The translations under genes and the position numbers were made by a program. A DNA stretch of 64,000 bases from Halomonas nitroreducens. Lineage in GTDB: Bacteria > Pseudomonadota > Gammaproteobacteria > Pseudomonadales > Halomonadaceae. The stretch is from contig NZ_RXNS01000001.1 in NCBI RefSeq assembly GCF_003966155.1, positions 186,001-250,000 on the forward strand, written 5' to 3'. This document shows positions 30,756 through 40,544 of the stretch, piece by piece (positions within the stretch are counted from its first letter, which is position 1; the number at the start of each line of letters is the position of its first letter). The notes beneath the pieces are model-generated. The model searched no databases and was not told where the DNA came from. It saw only the letters and a program-made list of their open reading frames with translations.

Positions 30756-31184
30756 ATGTACAGCAAGATAATGCTACCGGTGGATCTCAACGAGGAGGCC
30801 TCCTGGCGCAAGGCCCTGCCCACGGCGCTGACGCTGTGTCGCAGTTTCGGCGCCTCGCTGCATGTGGTGACGGTGCTGCCCGACTATCACATGCCGCTGG
30901 TGGGGGCCTACTTTCCCGAAGATTTCGCCACCAAGGCCCATGAGGCGGTGACGAAGGCCCAACACGAGTTCATTCAGACGAACGTGCCGGAGGACATCAC
31001 CGCCCAGAGCGTGATCGTCGACGGCTCGCCCTGGGAAGCGATCATCAAGGCGGCCAAGAAGCTCGAGGTCGACCTGATCGTCATGGCATCCCACAACAAG
31101 CGCAAGTTCGCCGACTACGTGCTGGGCCCCAATGCCGAGCACGTGGTACATCACAGCAAGGTATCGGTGATGATCGTGCGCTGA
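30756..31184 (+). CDS. Universal stress protein, TRAP-associated (TeaD-like)
   Basis: This 142-residue UspA-domain protein has the ATP-binding pattern: MLPVDLN at the N-terminus, VDLIVMASHNKRKFADYVLGPNAEHVVHHSKVSVMIV at the C-terminus, with the G-x9-G-S/N motif altered to LGPNAEHVVHHSKVSV. It follows the TRAP permease gene by 14 bases with a GGAGG ribosome site. In Halomonas elongata the comparable TeaD binds ATP and negatively regulates the ectoine TRAP transporter, so a regulatory role on this TAXI system is a reasonable inference. Confidence 0.9.
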   Translation: MYSKIMLPVDLNEEASWRKALPTALTLCRSFGASLHVVTVLPDYHMPLVGAYFPEDFATKAHEAVTKAQHEFIQTNVPEDITAQSVIVDGSPWEAIIKAAKKLEVDLIVMASHNKRKFADYVLGPNAEHVVHHSKVSVMIVR

Positions 31185-31204
31185 GCGACCCGCGGCCACG
31201 GCCG

Positions 31205-31242
31205 ACGCGAACGCCCCCGCCCCGTCGGGGGCGTTCGCGTTT
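31205..31242 (+). terminator. Rho-independent terminator after the TRAP operon
   Basis: A 15-bp perfect stem with a CCCCGT loop, ending in TTT, begins 21 bases after the uspA stop codon. Confidence 0.85.
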
Positions 31243-31414
31243 CGGCCGGCGCAGCGTTGAGGGGAGGGTGATGTCGGTATCGGCGGGATGACAGAGGGTC
31301 GTCTACATTAATCAGGTGTTAAGGGACGAAGCGCGTATTGGGCCATACGGCCCGTGCGGCCTCTGACTGTCCCGGCAGTACCGGGATTCCATCGGCGGCA
31401 AGAGGGGTGACTCC

Positions 31415-32230
31415 ATGAGCGCAGCAGCCACGAAAGGCCATGACAAAACGCCAGCCAAAGTCAAGATCACCATCCGCCCCGTCGGCATGGACAAGCCACG
31501 TGCCTGGCTGGCGGCCGGCTTCGAGGACTTCCGCCGCGCCACGGCGGTGAGCCTGGCCTACGGCATGTTCTGGGTCGGGCTGAGCATCGCCATCACGGCC
31601 GGGGCCTTCACCCTGGGGCTGTGGCACTGGCTGCTGCCGCTGATCGCCGGCTTCATGTTCATCGGCCCCCTGGTGGCGGTCGGCTCCTATGGCATCAGCC
31701 AGGCCCTGGAGGCCGGGCGCAACCCCACCCTGGGCGATGCCTTCGGCGGCTGGAAGGGCCATGCCGGCCAGCTGGCCATGATGGGCGTGATGCTGGTGCT
31801 GATCCTGCTGGCCTGGTTCAACATGGCGATGCTGTTATTCGCCCTTTTCTTCGGGCTCGGCGCGCCCGATCCGACAACCATCTACCTGTCTCTGCTGACC
31901 ACCCCCCAGGGGCTGGGCATGCTGCTGGTCGGCACGGCCATCGGCGCGGTGCTGGCCTTCGGCGCCTTCACCATCAGCGTGGTGGCGATTCCGACCCTGA
32001 TGGATCAGGACCTGACCTTCATGGAGGGCATCGAGGCCAGTGTCCGGTCGGTGGCCAGGAACTTCCGTCCGATGCTGCTGTGGGCCGTCATCCTGACGGG
32101 CTGCGTGATCGTCGGGGTGGCCACCTTCTACATCGGCCTGGCGCTGATCCTGCCGGTGCTCGGCCATGCCAGCTGGCATGCCTACGAGGACCTGGTGCGC
32201 ATCGAGCAGGTCGAGGAGCTGTCCAGCTGA
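31415..32230 (+). CDS. DUF2189 membrane protein
   Basis: This 271-residue protein has about six hydrophobic helices and the DUF2189 pattern: a conserved cytoplasmic start (RPVGMDKPRAWLAAGFEDFRRATAVSLAYG), FIGPLVAVGSYGISQALEAG and the late TLMDQDLTFMEGIEASVRSV. DUF2189 proteins are predicted integral membrane proteins of unknown function, often near cytochrome or stress genes. It appears to be a single-gene unit 230 bases after the TRAP operon. Confidence 0.85.
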   Translation: MSAAATKGHDKTPAKVKITIRPVGMDKPRAWLAAGFEDFRRATAVSLAYGMFWVGLSIAITAGAFTLGLWHWLLPLIAGFMFIGPLVAVGSYGISQALEAGRNPTLGDAFGGWKGHAGQLAMMGVMLVLILLAWFNMAMLLFALFFGLGAPDPTTIYLSLLTTPQGLGMLLVGTAIGAVLAFGAFTISVVAIPTLMDQDLTFMEGIEASVRSVARNFRPMLLWAVILTGCVIVGVATFYIGLALILPVLGHASWHAYEDLVRIEQVEELSS

Positions 32231-32365
32231 GCCGAGCAATGCCGGTATCGAGGTTGCGGGGGCGCGCTGCGTCCCCGTTTGCTTTTCGGGCCGGGGCGAC
32301 CTGACCTCGTGTCACGAATCGCGTACCCTTAGTCGCCGACACGACTGGCAACCGGGAGCCCTGCC

Positions 32366-32884
32366 ATGCGTCCCCGCATCCTCCTTACCCTCGTCGGCGG
32401 GCTGCTGCTGACCTGCCTGGCGATGCCTGCGGCTCAAGCGGCCGGCGCACTGCCGACGCCCGATGGCCCGATCATGCTGACCGTGGGAGGGGATATCACT
32501 CGCACCAATGTCGGTGACGAGGCTCGCTTCGATCGGGCCATGCTCGAGGCGCTGCCGGCCCGCGCCATCGTCACCAGCACACCCTGGCACCCTGAGACCA
32601 ACCGCTTCGAGGGGCCGCTGGCCCAGGCCATTCTCCGCGCGGTGGGGGCCGAGGGGCGCCGGGTTCGAGTGAGTGCCCTGAACGGCTTCGAGGCGGTGAT
32701 CCCGGTCAGCGACTTCGAGCGTTACGACGTCATTCTGGCCATGCAGCGTAACGGCGCACCCATGCCCATTCGCGACTTCGGCCCCCTCTTCGTGCTCTAT
32801 CCCTTCGACGCCCATCCCGAGCTGGTGACGGAGGCCATTCGCTTCCGCTCGGTCTGGCAGGTCAACCGTATCGAGGTCTACTGA
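32366..32884 (+). CDS. Small exported SUOX-fold (oxidoreductase molybdopterin-binding) domain protein
   Basis: This 172-residue protein has a signal peptide (LLTLVGGLLLTCLAMPAAQA) and a short domain resembling the molybdopterin-binding fold of sulfite oxidase-like proteins (PIMLTVGGDITRTN, RFDRAMLEALPARAIVTSTPWH, RVRVSALNGFEAVIPVSDFERYDVILAMQRNG, DFGPLFVLYPFD). The cysteine that ligates molybdenum in true enzymes is absent, so it is probably not catalytic. It is followed after 33 bases by a membrane hybrid histidine kinase gene, which suggests a periplasmic partner of the sensor. Confidence 0.75.
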   Translation: MRPRILLTLVGGLLLTCLAMPAAQAAGALPTPDGPIMLTVGGDITRTNVGDEARFDRAMLEALPARAIVTSTPWHPETNRFEGPLAQAILRAVGAEGRRVRVSALNGFEAVIPVSDFERYDVILAMQRNGAPMPIRDFGPLFVLYPFDAHPELVTEAIRFRSVWQVNRIEVY

Positions 32885-32917
32885 CGCCGGCACGGCCGAT
32901 CATCAAGGAGGAGTTCG

Positions 32918-35104
32918 GTGCTGCACTACCCTCTGCGCCTGAAGTTCGGCGCCATCGCCGCGCTGTTGTTGTTCGCCGGCGCCCTGCTGGTGGTGGGCCT
33001 GGTGGCCTGGCGACAGGACAGCCTGATCTGGCGTGTCGGGGAGGATACCGTCTGGCATGCCTACAAGCTCGATCGAGACACCGTGGAGCTGCGCAGCTTC
33101 CTGGCCCTGAGCGAGGGCGGCCAGGCGCCGCTGGAGGAGGCCCGCCTGCGCTTCGAACTGCTCTACAGTCGGCTGGCCCTGCTGCGTGGCGGCGAGGTCG
33201 CCGAACTCGTCAAGGCGATTCCCCGCACCGCTGCGCTGATCGACCAGATCGAGACGCATCTCAAGGCGCTGGACGCGAGGATCAAGAGCCTCGACAGCCT
33301 GGATGCCGAGGCACGGCAGGCGCTGATCGAGCGCCTGGGCCAGCTCAGCACTCCCTCCGAGCGACTTATCATCACCGTCAACGGACACATGGCCGAGGCC
33401 TCGACCCGCGAGCGCGAGCGCCTGCAGTGGCTCTACGGTCTCTTGCTGGTGCTGATCCTGGCCATGAGCGTGGCGGCGATGATGGTGGTGACCTTCCTGT
33501 TTCGGGAGGCGCGGGACAACGCCGCCGCGAGGCGCACCCTGGAGACGCTCAGCGGGGAGCTCGAGGTCGCGGCGCGGCGCGCCGAGTCGGCCAACCAGGC
33601 CAAGTCGGAGTTTCTGGCCACCGTCAGCCACGAGATCCGCACGCCGCTCAACGGTGTGATCGGCATGAGCGACCTGCTGGTGGACCAGCGCTTGCCGGAG
33701 CGGGCCCGCCACTACGCCGATACCATCCACGAGAGTGCCCTGCGCCTGCTCGAGCTGATCAATGACATCCTGGATTTCTCCAAGATCGAGGCTGGCCGCC
33801 TCGACCTGGAACACCGGCCGCTGTCGCTGGGCGAACTGGTGAACGGCGCGGTATCACTGTTCACGCCTCATGCCGAGGCCCGAGGCCTGGTCCTGGAGGC
33901 GCATCTGTCCCCGTCATTGCCCGAGCGCGTGGTCAGTGATCCCGGCCGCCTGCGCCAGGTGCTGCTCAACCTGCTGTCCAATGCCATCAAGTTCACCGAG
34001 CACGGCGAGGTTCGCGTCGAGGTCGATCGGTCAGGGCGGGATGCGTTGTGCATCGCGGTGGTCGACACGGGCTGCGGGATCCCGACCGAGCAGCAGGCCC
34101 AGCTCTTCGAGCCCTTCCATCAGGGCGATCCCTCGACGGCGCGCCGCTTCGGTGGCACCGGCCTGGGACTGGCCATCAGCAAGCGCCTGGTGGAAGCGCT
34201 GGGGGGCCGGATCGGTATCGAGAGTCAGCCGGGCGAGGGCAGCCGTTGCTGGTTCTGCCTCCCCCTCGTCGAGGCCGCGTCGACGTCGGAAGTGGCCCCC
34301 TGGGCGCATGGCGAGGGCCCTGCCCAGCCTCTGAGCGGGGCCCGGCTGCTGGTGGTCGAGGACAATCCAGTGAACCAGCAGGTGGCGCAGGCCATGCTCG
34401 CCAAGCTGGGATGCCGGGTCAGCCTGGCCAGTACCGGGACCGAGGCCCTGGCCGCTGCCACCCGGGAGCGGTTCGATCTGGTCTTCATGGATGTGCAGAT
34501 GCCCGACATGGATGGGCTCGAGGTCACGCGCCGGCTGCGTGCCCGGGGGGGCTGGCTGGCGGAGGTGCCGGTGGTCGCCATGACCGCGGGCGGTCCGGGG
34601 GGCGACCAGGCGCGCTGCCTGGCCTCGGGCATGAACGGCTACCTGGTCAAGCCGCTGATGCGGGATGCCCTGCTTAACGTGTTACGGCGCCATCTCCGGC
34701 AGCGTCCACCGAGCCCGGTGCGGACTCCCCTGGCGAGACGCGGGGCCATGGTGGGGGCCGACCAGCTGGTGGATCCCGAAGTCATGGCCGCCCTTCACGA
34801 GAGCCTGGGGCGTGCCGGGGTCGATGCCCTGGTGCAACGCTACCGGGATCAGGCGGAGGAGCACCTGGCGGCGTTGCAGGCCGCCATGGCCGAGGGCGAT
34901 GCGGCGGGGGGCGAGCGCCTGGCCCACCAGCTCAAGGGCGAATCCGCCAGCCTCGGTGCCGTCAAGGTCGCCGGGCTGGCGACGCGGCTCGAGCAGGCCG
35001 CCCATGCCGGGCGGCTGGGCGGGGCCGAGGAGACCCTGGCCACCCTGAGGACGACGCTGCAAACCACCCTGGCGGCCCTGGACAACTCGGCCCCGGCCCC
35101 GTGA
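32918..35104 (+). CDS. Membrane hybrid histidine kinase with receiver and Hpt domains
   Basis: This 728-residue sensor starts at a GTG preceded by AAGGAGGA. It has transmembrane helices at about 9-31 and 171-193 bracketing a helical periplasmic sensor region. Then come a HisKA domain with phospho-acceptor H238 ([15 protein letters not shown]), a HATPase domain ([22 protein letters not shown]), a receiver with D525 ([13 protein letters not shown]) and a C-terminal Hpt domain with H670 ([13 protein letters not shown]). It is a complete BarA/TorS-like phosphorelay missing only the output regulator, which is not nearby. The exported protein encoded just upstream may supply the signal. Confidence 0.92.
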   Translation: MLHYPLRLKFGAIAALLLFAGALLVVGLVAWRQDSLIWRVGEDTVWHAYKLDRDTVELRSFLALSEGGQAPLEEARLRFELLYSRLALLRGGEVAELVKAIPRTAALIDQIETHLKALDARIKSLDSLDAEARQALIERLGQLSTPSERLIITVNGHMAEASTRERERLQWLYGLLLVLILAMSVAAMMVVTFLFREARDNAAARRTLETLSGELEVAARRAESANQAKSEFLATVSHEIRTPLNGVIGMSDLLVDQRLPERARHYADTIHESALRLLELINDILDFSKIEAGRLDLEHRPLSLGELVNGAVSLFTPHAEARGLVLEAHLSPSLPERVVSDPGRLRQVLLNLLSNAIKFTEHGEVRVEVDRSGRDALCIAVVDTGCGIPTEQQAQLFEPFHQGDPSTARRFGGTGLGLAISKRLVEALGGRIGIESQPGEGSRCWFCLPLVEAASTSEVAPWAHGEGPAQPLSGARLLVVEDNPVNQQVAQAMLAKLGCRVSLASTGTEALAAATRERFDLVFMDVQMPDMDGLEVTRRLRARGGWLAEVPVVAMTAGGPGGDQARCLASGMNGYLVKPLMRDALLNVLRRHLRQRPPSPVRTPLARRGAMVGADQLVDPEVMAALHESLGRAGVDALVQRYRDQAEEHLAALQAAMAEGDAAGGERLAHQLKGESASLGAVKVAGLATRLEQAAHAGRLGGAEETLATLRTTLQTTLAALDNSAPAP

Positions 35105-35191
35105 TGCCCGCCTGGCTGTCCGGCAGGCGAAGCGAGCGCCCGAACCACCCCCTTGGGCCCAGCAAGGGAGCGCCCAGGCCTGTCAGCGGCG

Positions 35192-36247
35192 TCAGGGGCA
35201 GGAGTCGCCGATCAGCAGCGTGGTGTGCAGCAGCCGGGGCTCGGCGGGGTCCAGCCCGAGGACCATGCGTGCGGCGATCCGGCCCTTCTCGACACTGTCC
35301 TGGCGGACGGTGGTCAGGCGCGGTGCCCGGTACTGACCCTCGGCGATACCGTCGAACCCGGTGATACGCAGGTCCTGGGGAACGCGCAGGCCGCGTTGCT
35401 CGGCCAGGGTCACCGCGGTGAGGGCGATACGGTCCGACATGCAAAGCAGCAGGTCGGGGCGTTCGTCGTCGGGCAGGTCGAGGATCTCGGCGATCACCGG
35501 GGCGCAGACCTCGTAGGTGTTCTCCTCGATGTTCCACATCGGCACGCCGGCCGGGTCGATACCGTGCTCGGCGAAGGCACGATGGAAGCCGGCGAGCCGC
35601 GAGCGGGTAATGGTGCGGGCGGCGGGCAGCAGTTCCTGGTCGGGAGCGATGCGGGCGTTGCAGGGATGCTTGGTGAGCCGCAGGTTGACGACCGCGGGTC
35701 GCCGGGGTCGGGTCTGCAAGGCGTGTCGGCCGATGGCGTAGCAGGCCGGCTCGTCATCGACATGGACCGTGGGCTGTCCCTCGAGGTCGAAATCCACGGC
35801 CACCAGGGGACGCTGCCCGGGGCCCTGCAGCTCGTCGATCAGCATCATGCTGGGCATCAGCCCGTAGACGATGAAGCCATCGGCGATGCTCGACGAGCCG
35901 GGTACCCGAGCGCCGCTCTGGCGGCCCGATAGCAGCAACAGGGTATGGCCGTGGGCGTCCAGCACCTCGGCGATGCCGGACAGCAGTTCGCTGGCCACGG
36001 CATCGTTGAGGCTGTAGGTCAGGCTTTCGGCAAGCACCACGGCGATGATCCGCGAGCGGCCTGTCCTCAGGCTGCGTGCCTTGGCATCGGGGCCCGAATA
36101 CCCCAGTCGGCGTGCCTCGCTGAGGATGTGCTCGCGGAGTTTCGGTGACAGCTGGTTGGGCCGGTTGAAGGCATTGGATACCGTCGCGGTGGAGACGCCC
36201 AACGAGCCGGCGAGATCCTTGAGCGTGATGCGTCTTGGTGGTGTCAC
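35192..36247 (-). CDS. LacI-family regulator of the alpha-glucoside operon
   Basis: This 351-residue protein has an N-terminal LacI helix-turn-helix (TLKDLAGSLGVSTATVSNAFN, residues about 8-28) and a periplasmic-binding-protein-like sugar-sensing domain with HVDDEPACYAIGRHAL and LRITGFDGIAEGQY. It is the last gene of the minus-strand alpha-glucoside operon. The palindromes at 45636-45653 and 45425-45442 between this operon and the divergent porin gene fit LacI-family operators. It would be an AglR-type repressor released by an imported alpha-glucoside. Confidence 0.88.
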   Translation of the reverse strand: MTPPRRITLKDLAGSLGVSTATVSNAFNRPNQLSPKLREHILSEARRLGYSGPDAKARSLRTGRSRIIAVVLAESLTYSLNDAVASELLSGIAEVLDAHGHTLLLLSGRQSGARVPGSSSIADGFIVYGLMPSMMLIDELQGPGQRPLVAVDFDLEGQPTVHVDDEPACYAIGRHALQTRPRRPAVVNLRLTKHPCNARIAPDQELLPAARTITRSRLAGFHRAFAEHGIDPAGVPMWNIEENTYEVCAPVIAEILDLPDDERPDLLLCMSDRIALTAVTLAEQRGLRVPQDLRITGFDGIAEGQYRAPRLTTVRQDSVEKGRIAARMVLGLDPAEPRLLHTTLLIGDSCP

Positions 36248-36322
36248 CCTGTCTTCCTGCTCGGCGATTCATCGATAGGATACCGGCTCGCCCCGACCCG
36301 TGACAGCCGGGGCAAGCGCGTA

Positions 36323-37966
36323 TCAGCGGGGGGCGAGCCATGTCACCTGGCCGGGGCGCAGGCTCAGGCGTGTGCCCGCCAGGTCGGGTGAGGCCATGCC
36401 CGGCAGGTCCCGAGGTTGCCAGCCGGCCGTATCGGGCAGCAAGCCGTCCAGCGCGATACCTGCCGCCCCGCCCCGGCCGAGGTGGGCCAGACACAGCAGG
36501 CGCCGTTCGCCGTGGGTACGGATCACGCCGAAGACGTCTTCGGGCAGGGCCTCGGGGGGGATCAATTGCTGGTCGCCCTGGCGCAGGGTATCGCTGTCGG
36601 CGCGCAGCTGCAGCAACTGGCGTACCCGATTCAGCGGGCTCTCGGGCGCCGGATCCTGGCGGCCGACGGCCAGCGGCCGGTGGCGCTCGTCGACCGGCAG
36701 CCAGGGGGCGATGTCCTCGGGACAGAAGCCGCCGTTGGCGCCGTCGTCCCAGACCATCGGCGTGCGGCAGCCGTCGCGGCCCTTGACCTCGGGCCAGAGG
36801 TTGATGCCGAAGGGATCCTGCAGATCCTTATAGGCCAGCTCGGCCTCGGGCAGGCCGAGCTCCTCGCCCTGGTAGAGGCACAGGCTGCCGCGCAGCGAGC
36901 AGAGTACGGTCAGCGCCAGCAGGGCGCGCTCCTCGCCCCAGCTGGTGGCGCTGCGCACCACATCATGATTGGACAGCGCCCAGCAGGGCCAGGTGTCGTC
37001 ACCCAGCTCGGCGAAGCGTGCCAGTACACCGTGAAGCTCGCGAGCGTCGCCGGTGGAGTCCAGCAGGTCGAAGGTGTAGGCCATGTGCAGGCGCTTTTCG
37101 CCCTGGGTGTAGGCGGCCATGGTCGGCAGTGGGTCGTTGCCGGCGATCTCGCCCACCGTGGTGGACCCCGGGTACTCGTCGAGCAGCGCGCGGATGCGCT
37201 CGAGATAGGCCAGGTTCTCGGGCTGCTCGATGTTGTGACGCTGGAACTGGTAGCTCTGGGGATTGCCGGGCTGGATCCGCTCGCGGGGCATCGGCGGGTT
37301 GTCGGTGAGGTCGCGGTCGTGGAAGTAGTAGTTGACCACGTCGAAGCGGAAGCCGTCGACGCCGAGTTCCAGCCAGAAGCCCAGGTTGTCGAGCTGCGCC
37401 TGCTGCACATCGGGGTGGTGGAAATTGAGATCCGGCTGGCTGGGCAGGAAGTTGTGCAGGTAGTACTGCCGGCGCCGGGCATCGAAGGTCCAGGCGCGCC
37501 CGCTGAAGGCCGCCATCCAGTTGTTGGGCGGGGTGCCGTCCGGCTGGGGATCGGCCCAGACGTACCAGTCGGCCTTGGGGTTGGTGCGGTCCTGGCGGCT
37601 CTCCCGGAACCAGGCATGCCGGTCGGAGCTGTGCGACAGCACCTGGTCGATAATCACCCGCAGGCCCAGGCTGTGGGCGCGGTCGACCAATGCCCGGAAG
37701 TCGTCGAGGCTGCCGAACATGGGGTCGACGTCGCGATAGTCGGCGACGTCATAGCCGAAATCGTCCATCGGCGAGGTGAAGAAGGGCGATAGCCAGATGG
37801 CATCGACCCCCAGGCTCGCCACGTGCTCGAGCTTCTCGGTGATGCCCGCCAGATCGCCAATCCCATCCTGGTTGGCGTCCATGAAGCTGCGCGGGTAGAT
37901 CTGGTAGATCGTCGCGCCCCGCCACCAGTCATGCCGGGTGTCCTGGCGCCGTTGGGACAGTGTCAT
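36323..37966 (-). CDS. GH13 alpha-glucosidase, second copy
   Basis: This 547-residue protein is a GH13 alpha-glucosidase paralogous to the one at 40545-42170. The opening WWRGATIYQIYPRSFMDANQDG is typical. The nucleophile is D209 (GFRFDVVNYYF), the acid/base E273 (VGEIAGND) and the transition-state stabiliser D335 (LSNHDVVRSA), so it should be active. The start at 37966 follows AAAGGAAG. With no signal peptide it acts on sugars already imported. Differences in loops after the nucleophile suggest a different preferred disaccharide from its paralogue. Confidence 0.93.
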   Translation of the reverse strand: MTLSQRRQDTRHDWWRGATIYQIYPRSFMDANQDGIGDLAGITEKLEHVASLGVDAIWLSPFFTSPMDDFGYDVADYRDVDPMFGSLDDFRALVDRAHSLGLRVIIDQVLSHSSDRHAWFRESRQDRTNPKADWYVWADPQPDGTPPNNWMAAFSGRAWTFDARRRQYYLHNFLPSQPDLNFHHPDVQQAQLDNLGFWLELGVDGFRFDVVNYYFHDRDLTDNPPMPRERIQPGNPQSYQFQRHNIEQPENLAYLERIRALLDEYPGSTTVGEIAGNDPLPTMAAYTQGEKRLHMAYTFDLLDSTGDARELHGVLARFAELGDDTWPCWALSNHDVVRSATSWGEERALLALTVLCSLRGSLCLYQGEELGLPEAELAYKDLQDPFGINLWPEVKGRDGCRTPMVWDDGANGGFCPEDIAPWLPVDERHRPLAVGRQDPAPESPLNRVRQLLQLRADSDTLRQGDQQLIPPEALPEDVFGVIRTHGERRLLCLAHLGRGGAAGIALDGLLPDTAGWQPRDLPGMASPDLAGTRLSLRPGQVTWLAPR

Positions 37967-38038
37967 CCTGGGCTTCCTTTCGTTGGGTAATCGGTAGGCT
38001 CCGGCCGGAGGCGATCCGACCGGGCGACACACATGGCC

Positions 38039-39343
38039 TTACCAGCCGCGGCGGCCGAGGCGCTCAAGTTCCCGGCCCAGCTGCTGGACTGCCTGGGTGC
38101 CGTCGAGATCGCCAGAGAGCACCTGGTGGGTACGGTTGAAGAAGGCGTTGGAGACCCGCGCGTAGGCATCGCCGGTCACCGTGGCGGGACGCGGCACGCC
38201 GCCCACCAGGGTCGCGTAGAGTTCGCCCATGGAGGGGTTACTGGCCAGCACCTCCTCGTCCTGGTAGAGCGCCTCGATGGTGGGGTTCATGCCCATCTGA
38301 ATGGCATGGGCCTTCTGCTGCTCCCGGGAGGTGATGAAGGCGACCAGGTCGGCGGCCAGCTCGGGGTGCTCGGAATAGCGCGACACGGCGAAGTTCCAGC
38401 CACCCAGGGTGGCCCGGGACTCACCCTCCGGGCCATGGGGCAGCGGCGCCATGCCGACCTTGCCGGTCACCTCGCTGCCCTCGCCGTTGGCCAGCGACCA
38501 GACGTAGGGCCAGTTGCGAAGGAACAGGGCGTTGCCGGACTGGAAGATGCCGCGGGTCTCCTCCTCGGTGTGGTTCAGTGCGCCTTCCGGGGAGATACTG
38601 CCGATCCAGGAAGCGGCCAGGTCCAGCGCGGCGGCAGCGCGGGGGTTGTCGATGGTCACCTCGCCATCGTCATCGACAAGGGTGCCGCCACCGTGGCTGG
38701 CCACCCATTCCAGGGCATTGCAGGTCAGGCCCTCGTAGGCGCGTCCCTGGAAGCTGTAGCCCCAGAAGCCGTCGTTGCCGGCCTCGCGCTCGGCGGCCTG
38801 GATGGCCTGGGCGGTCGCGGTCAGTTCCTGCCAGGTCTCGGGGACTTCGAAGCCGTGCTTCGCCAGCAGGTCCTTGCGGTAATAGAGCAGGCCGGCATCG
38901 GTGAACCAGGGCAGGGCCACCAGTCGGCCGTCGACGGTGTTGTTGTCGACCAGCGCCGGGAAGAAGCCGTCGGTGGCATCACTCGGCAGGTAGTCGCCGA
39001 GGTCCACCAGGTGGTCGTCGAGCATGCCGGGCCAGACGATATCGACCATCAGCACGTCGATGTCGTCGGACTCGCTGCCCAGCAGCTGCTGGTAGAGCGA
39101 CAGCTTCTCGGTGGCGCTGTTGGGGGTGGAGACGACCTTGACGCTGTGACCGGTCTTCTCGACCCACTGCTGGGCGGCGATGGGGCAGTAGTCGGCGGCG
39201 TCGCCGGAGCCGCAGGCAATGGCGATCTCCGCCGCCAGGGCCTGCGGGGTGGCGATCACGGCGCCGCCCAGTAGCAGGGCGCCCCCGCCGCCCTTGAGCA
39301 GGCGGGTGAGGGGGCGTGGGTGGCGTGTCGCTTCGAGGGACAT
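38039..39343 (-). CDS. ABC alpha-glucoside-binding protein, second copy
   Basis: This 434-residue protein is a family-1 solute-binding protein with an N-terminal export signal (LLKGGGGALLLGGAVIATPQALA). It shares long stretches with the binding protein at 44067-45335, for example VVSTPNSATEKLSLYQQLL and AYEGLTCNALEWVASHGGG, but is clearly diverged. It is encoded downstream of the ATPase gene and upstream of the second alpha-glucosidase gene. No second permease pair exists, so both binding proteins probably share the same channel, widening the range of sugars taken up. Confidence 0.92.
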   Translation of the reverse strand: MSLEATRHPRPLTRLLKGGGGALLLGGAVIATPQALAAEIAIACGSGDAADYCPIAAQQWVEKTGHSVKVVSTPNSATEKLSLYQQLLGSESDDIDVLMVDIVWPGMLDDHLVDLGDYLPSDATDGFFPALVDNNTVDGRLVALPWFTDAGLLYYRKDLLAKHGFEVPETWQELTATAQAIQAAEREAGNDGFWGYSFQGRAYEGLTCNALEWVASHGGGTLVDDDGEVTIDNPRAAAALDLAASWIGSISPEGALNHTEEETRGIFQSGNALFLRNWPYVWSLANGEGSEVTGKVGMAPLPHGPEGESRATLGGWNFAVSRYSEHPELAADLVAFITSREQQKAHAIQMGMNPTIEALYQDEEVLASNPSMGELYATLVGGVPRPATVTGDAYARVSNAFFNRTHQVLSGDLDGTQAVQQLGRELERLGRRGW

Positions 39344-39388
39344 ACGGTGGTTCTCCGTTGTTGTAGTTGTTGAAGTGAATGGCCCGCC

Positions 39389-40495
39389 TCAGGCGGCCTG
39401 GCGATGCTTGGCGACGGCCAGCGCTCGGTCGCGCGTGTCGAACAGGTGCACGTGCTCGAGTTCGGGCACCAGCGCCACCCGCTGGCCGAGGTCCCAGCGA
39501 CTGGGCGACTCGCTGCGATGAATCAGCAGGGTCTCGCCGGCCTTGGGCTCGAGGTAGACGTAGACCTCGTTGCCCAGGTACTCGACGTTGACGATCTCGA
39601 AGCTGTTCTCGCCCTGGGGCTCGGCCAGGCGCAGGTGCTCGGGGCGCACGCCAAGGGTCAAGGCGGCATCAATGCTTTCGCCGTTGGCGTCCTGGGGCAG
39701 GGCAAGCTCACCGAGCCCCGGTGCCTTGACCTTGCACCCGTCACTGTCGCTGTTCACCAGCGCCGCCGGCATGAAGTTCATGGTCGGCGAGCCAATGAAG
39801 CCCGCGACGAACTTGGTGGCCGGTTGCTGGTAGAGGGTCTGCGGGCTGCCGACCTGTTCGATGCGCCCGTCGCGCAGCACCACGATCTTGTCGGCCAGCG
39901 TCATGGCCTCGACCTGGTCATGGGTGACGTAGATCATGGTTGACCCCAGGCGGTGGTGCAGGCGGGCGATCTCGTTGCGCATCTGTACCCGCAGCGAGGC
40001 ATCCAGGTTGGACAGCGGCTCGTCGAACAGCAGGATACGTGGCTCGCGGGCCATGGCGCGGCCCATGGCCACCCGCTGGCGCTGGCCGCCGGACAGTGCC
40101 TTGGGCTTGCGGTGCAGGAGGTCCTCGAGCTGCAGGATGCGCGCGGTGGCCATCACCCGATCGTCGACGGTCTCGTTGGCCATCTTGGCCAGCTTGAGGC
40201 CGAAGGCCATGTTCTCGTAGACCGACATGTGCGGGTAGAGGGCGTAGGACTGGAAGACCATGCCCACGCCTCGCTCCCGGGGCGGCAGGTCGTTGACCAC
40301 GCCCTCGGCGATCTTCAGGTCGCCGTCGGTGATCGACTCCAGGCCGGCGATCAGCCGCAGCAGGGTCGACTTGCCGCAGCCCGAGGGGCCGACGAACACC
40401 ACGAACTCGCCATCGCCGACCTGCAGGTCGACATCCTTGATGATATGGGTGTGGCCGAAGACCTTGTTGATCTTTTCCAGGGTCACGCTTGCCAT
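39389..40495 (-). CDS. aglK: Alpha-glucoside ABC transporter ATPase
   Basis: This 368-residue protein belongs to the MalK/UgpC/AglK family. It has Walker A GPSGCGKST, signature LSGGQRQRVAMGRAM, Walker B ILLFDEPLSNLD, the H-loop YVTHDQVEAM and a C-terminal TOBE/regulatory domain with GVRPEHLRLAEP. It energises import through the AglF/AglG pair. Lying between the two alpha-glucosidase genes, it is the only ATPase gene of the cluster. Confidence 0.92.
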   Translation of the reverse strand: MASVTLEKINKVFGHTHIIKDVDLQVGDGEFVVFVGPSGCGKSTLLRLIAGLESITDGDLKIAEGVVNDLPPRERGVGMVFQSYALYPHMSVYENMAFGLKLAKMANETVDDRVMATARILQLEDLLHRKPKALSGGQRQRVAMGRAMAREPRILLFDEPLSNLDASLRVQMRNEIARLHHRLGSTMIYVTHDQVEAMTLADKIVVLRDGRIEQVGSPQTLYQQPATKFVAGFIGSPTMNFMPAALVNSDSDGCKVKAPGLGELALPQDANGESIDAALTLGVRPEHLRLAEPQGENSFEIVNVEYLGNEVYVYLEPKAGETLLIHRSESPSRWDLGQRVALVPELEHVHLFDTRDRALAVAKHRQAA

Positions 40496-40544
40496 CTTGC
40501 GACTCCTCGCCGGCCCACCGGGCCGGCCTCTTTGTTAGGTCGTG

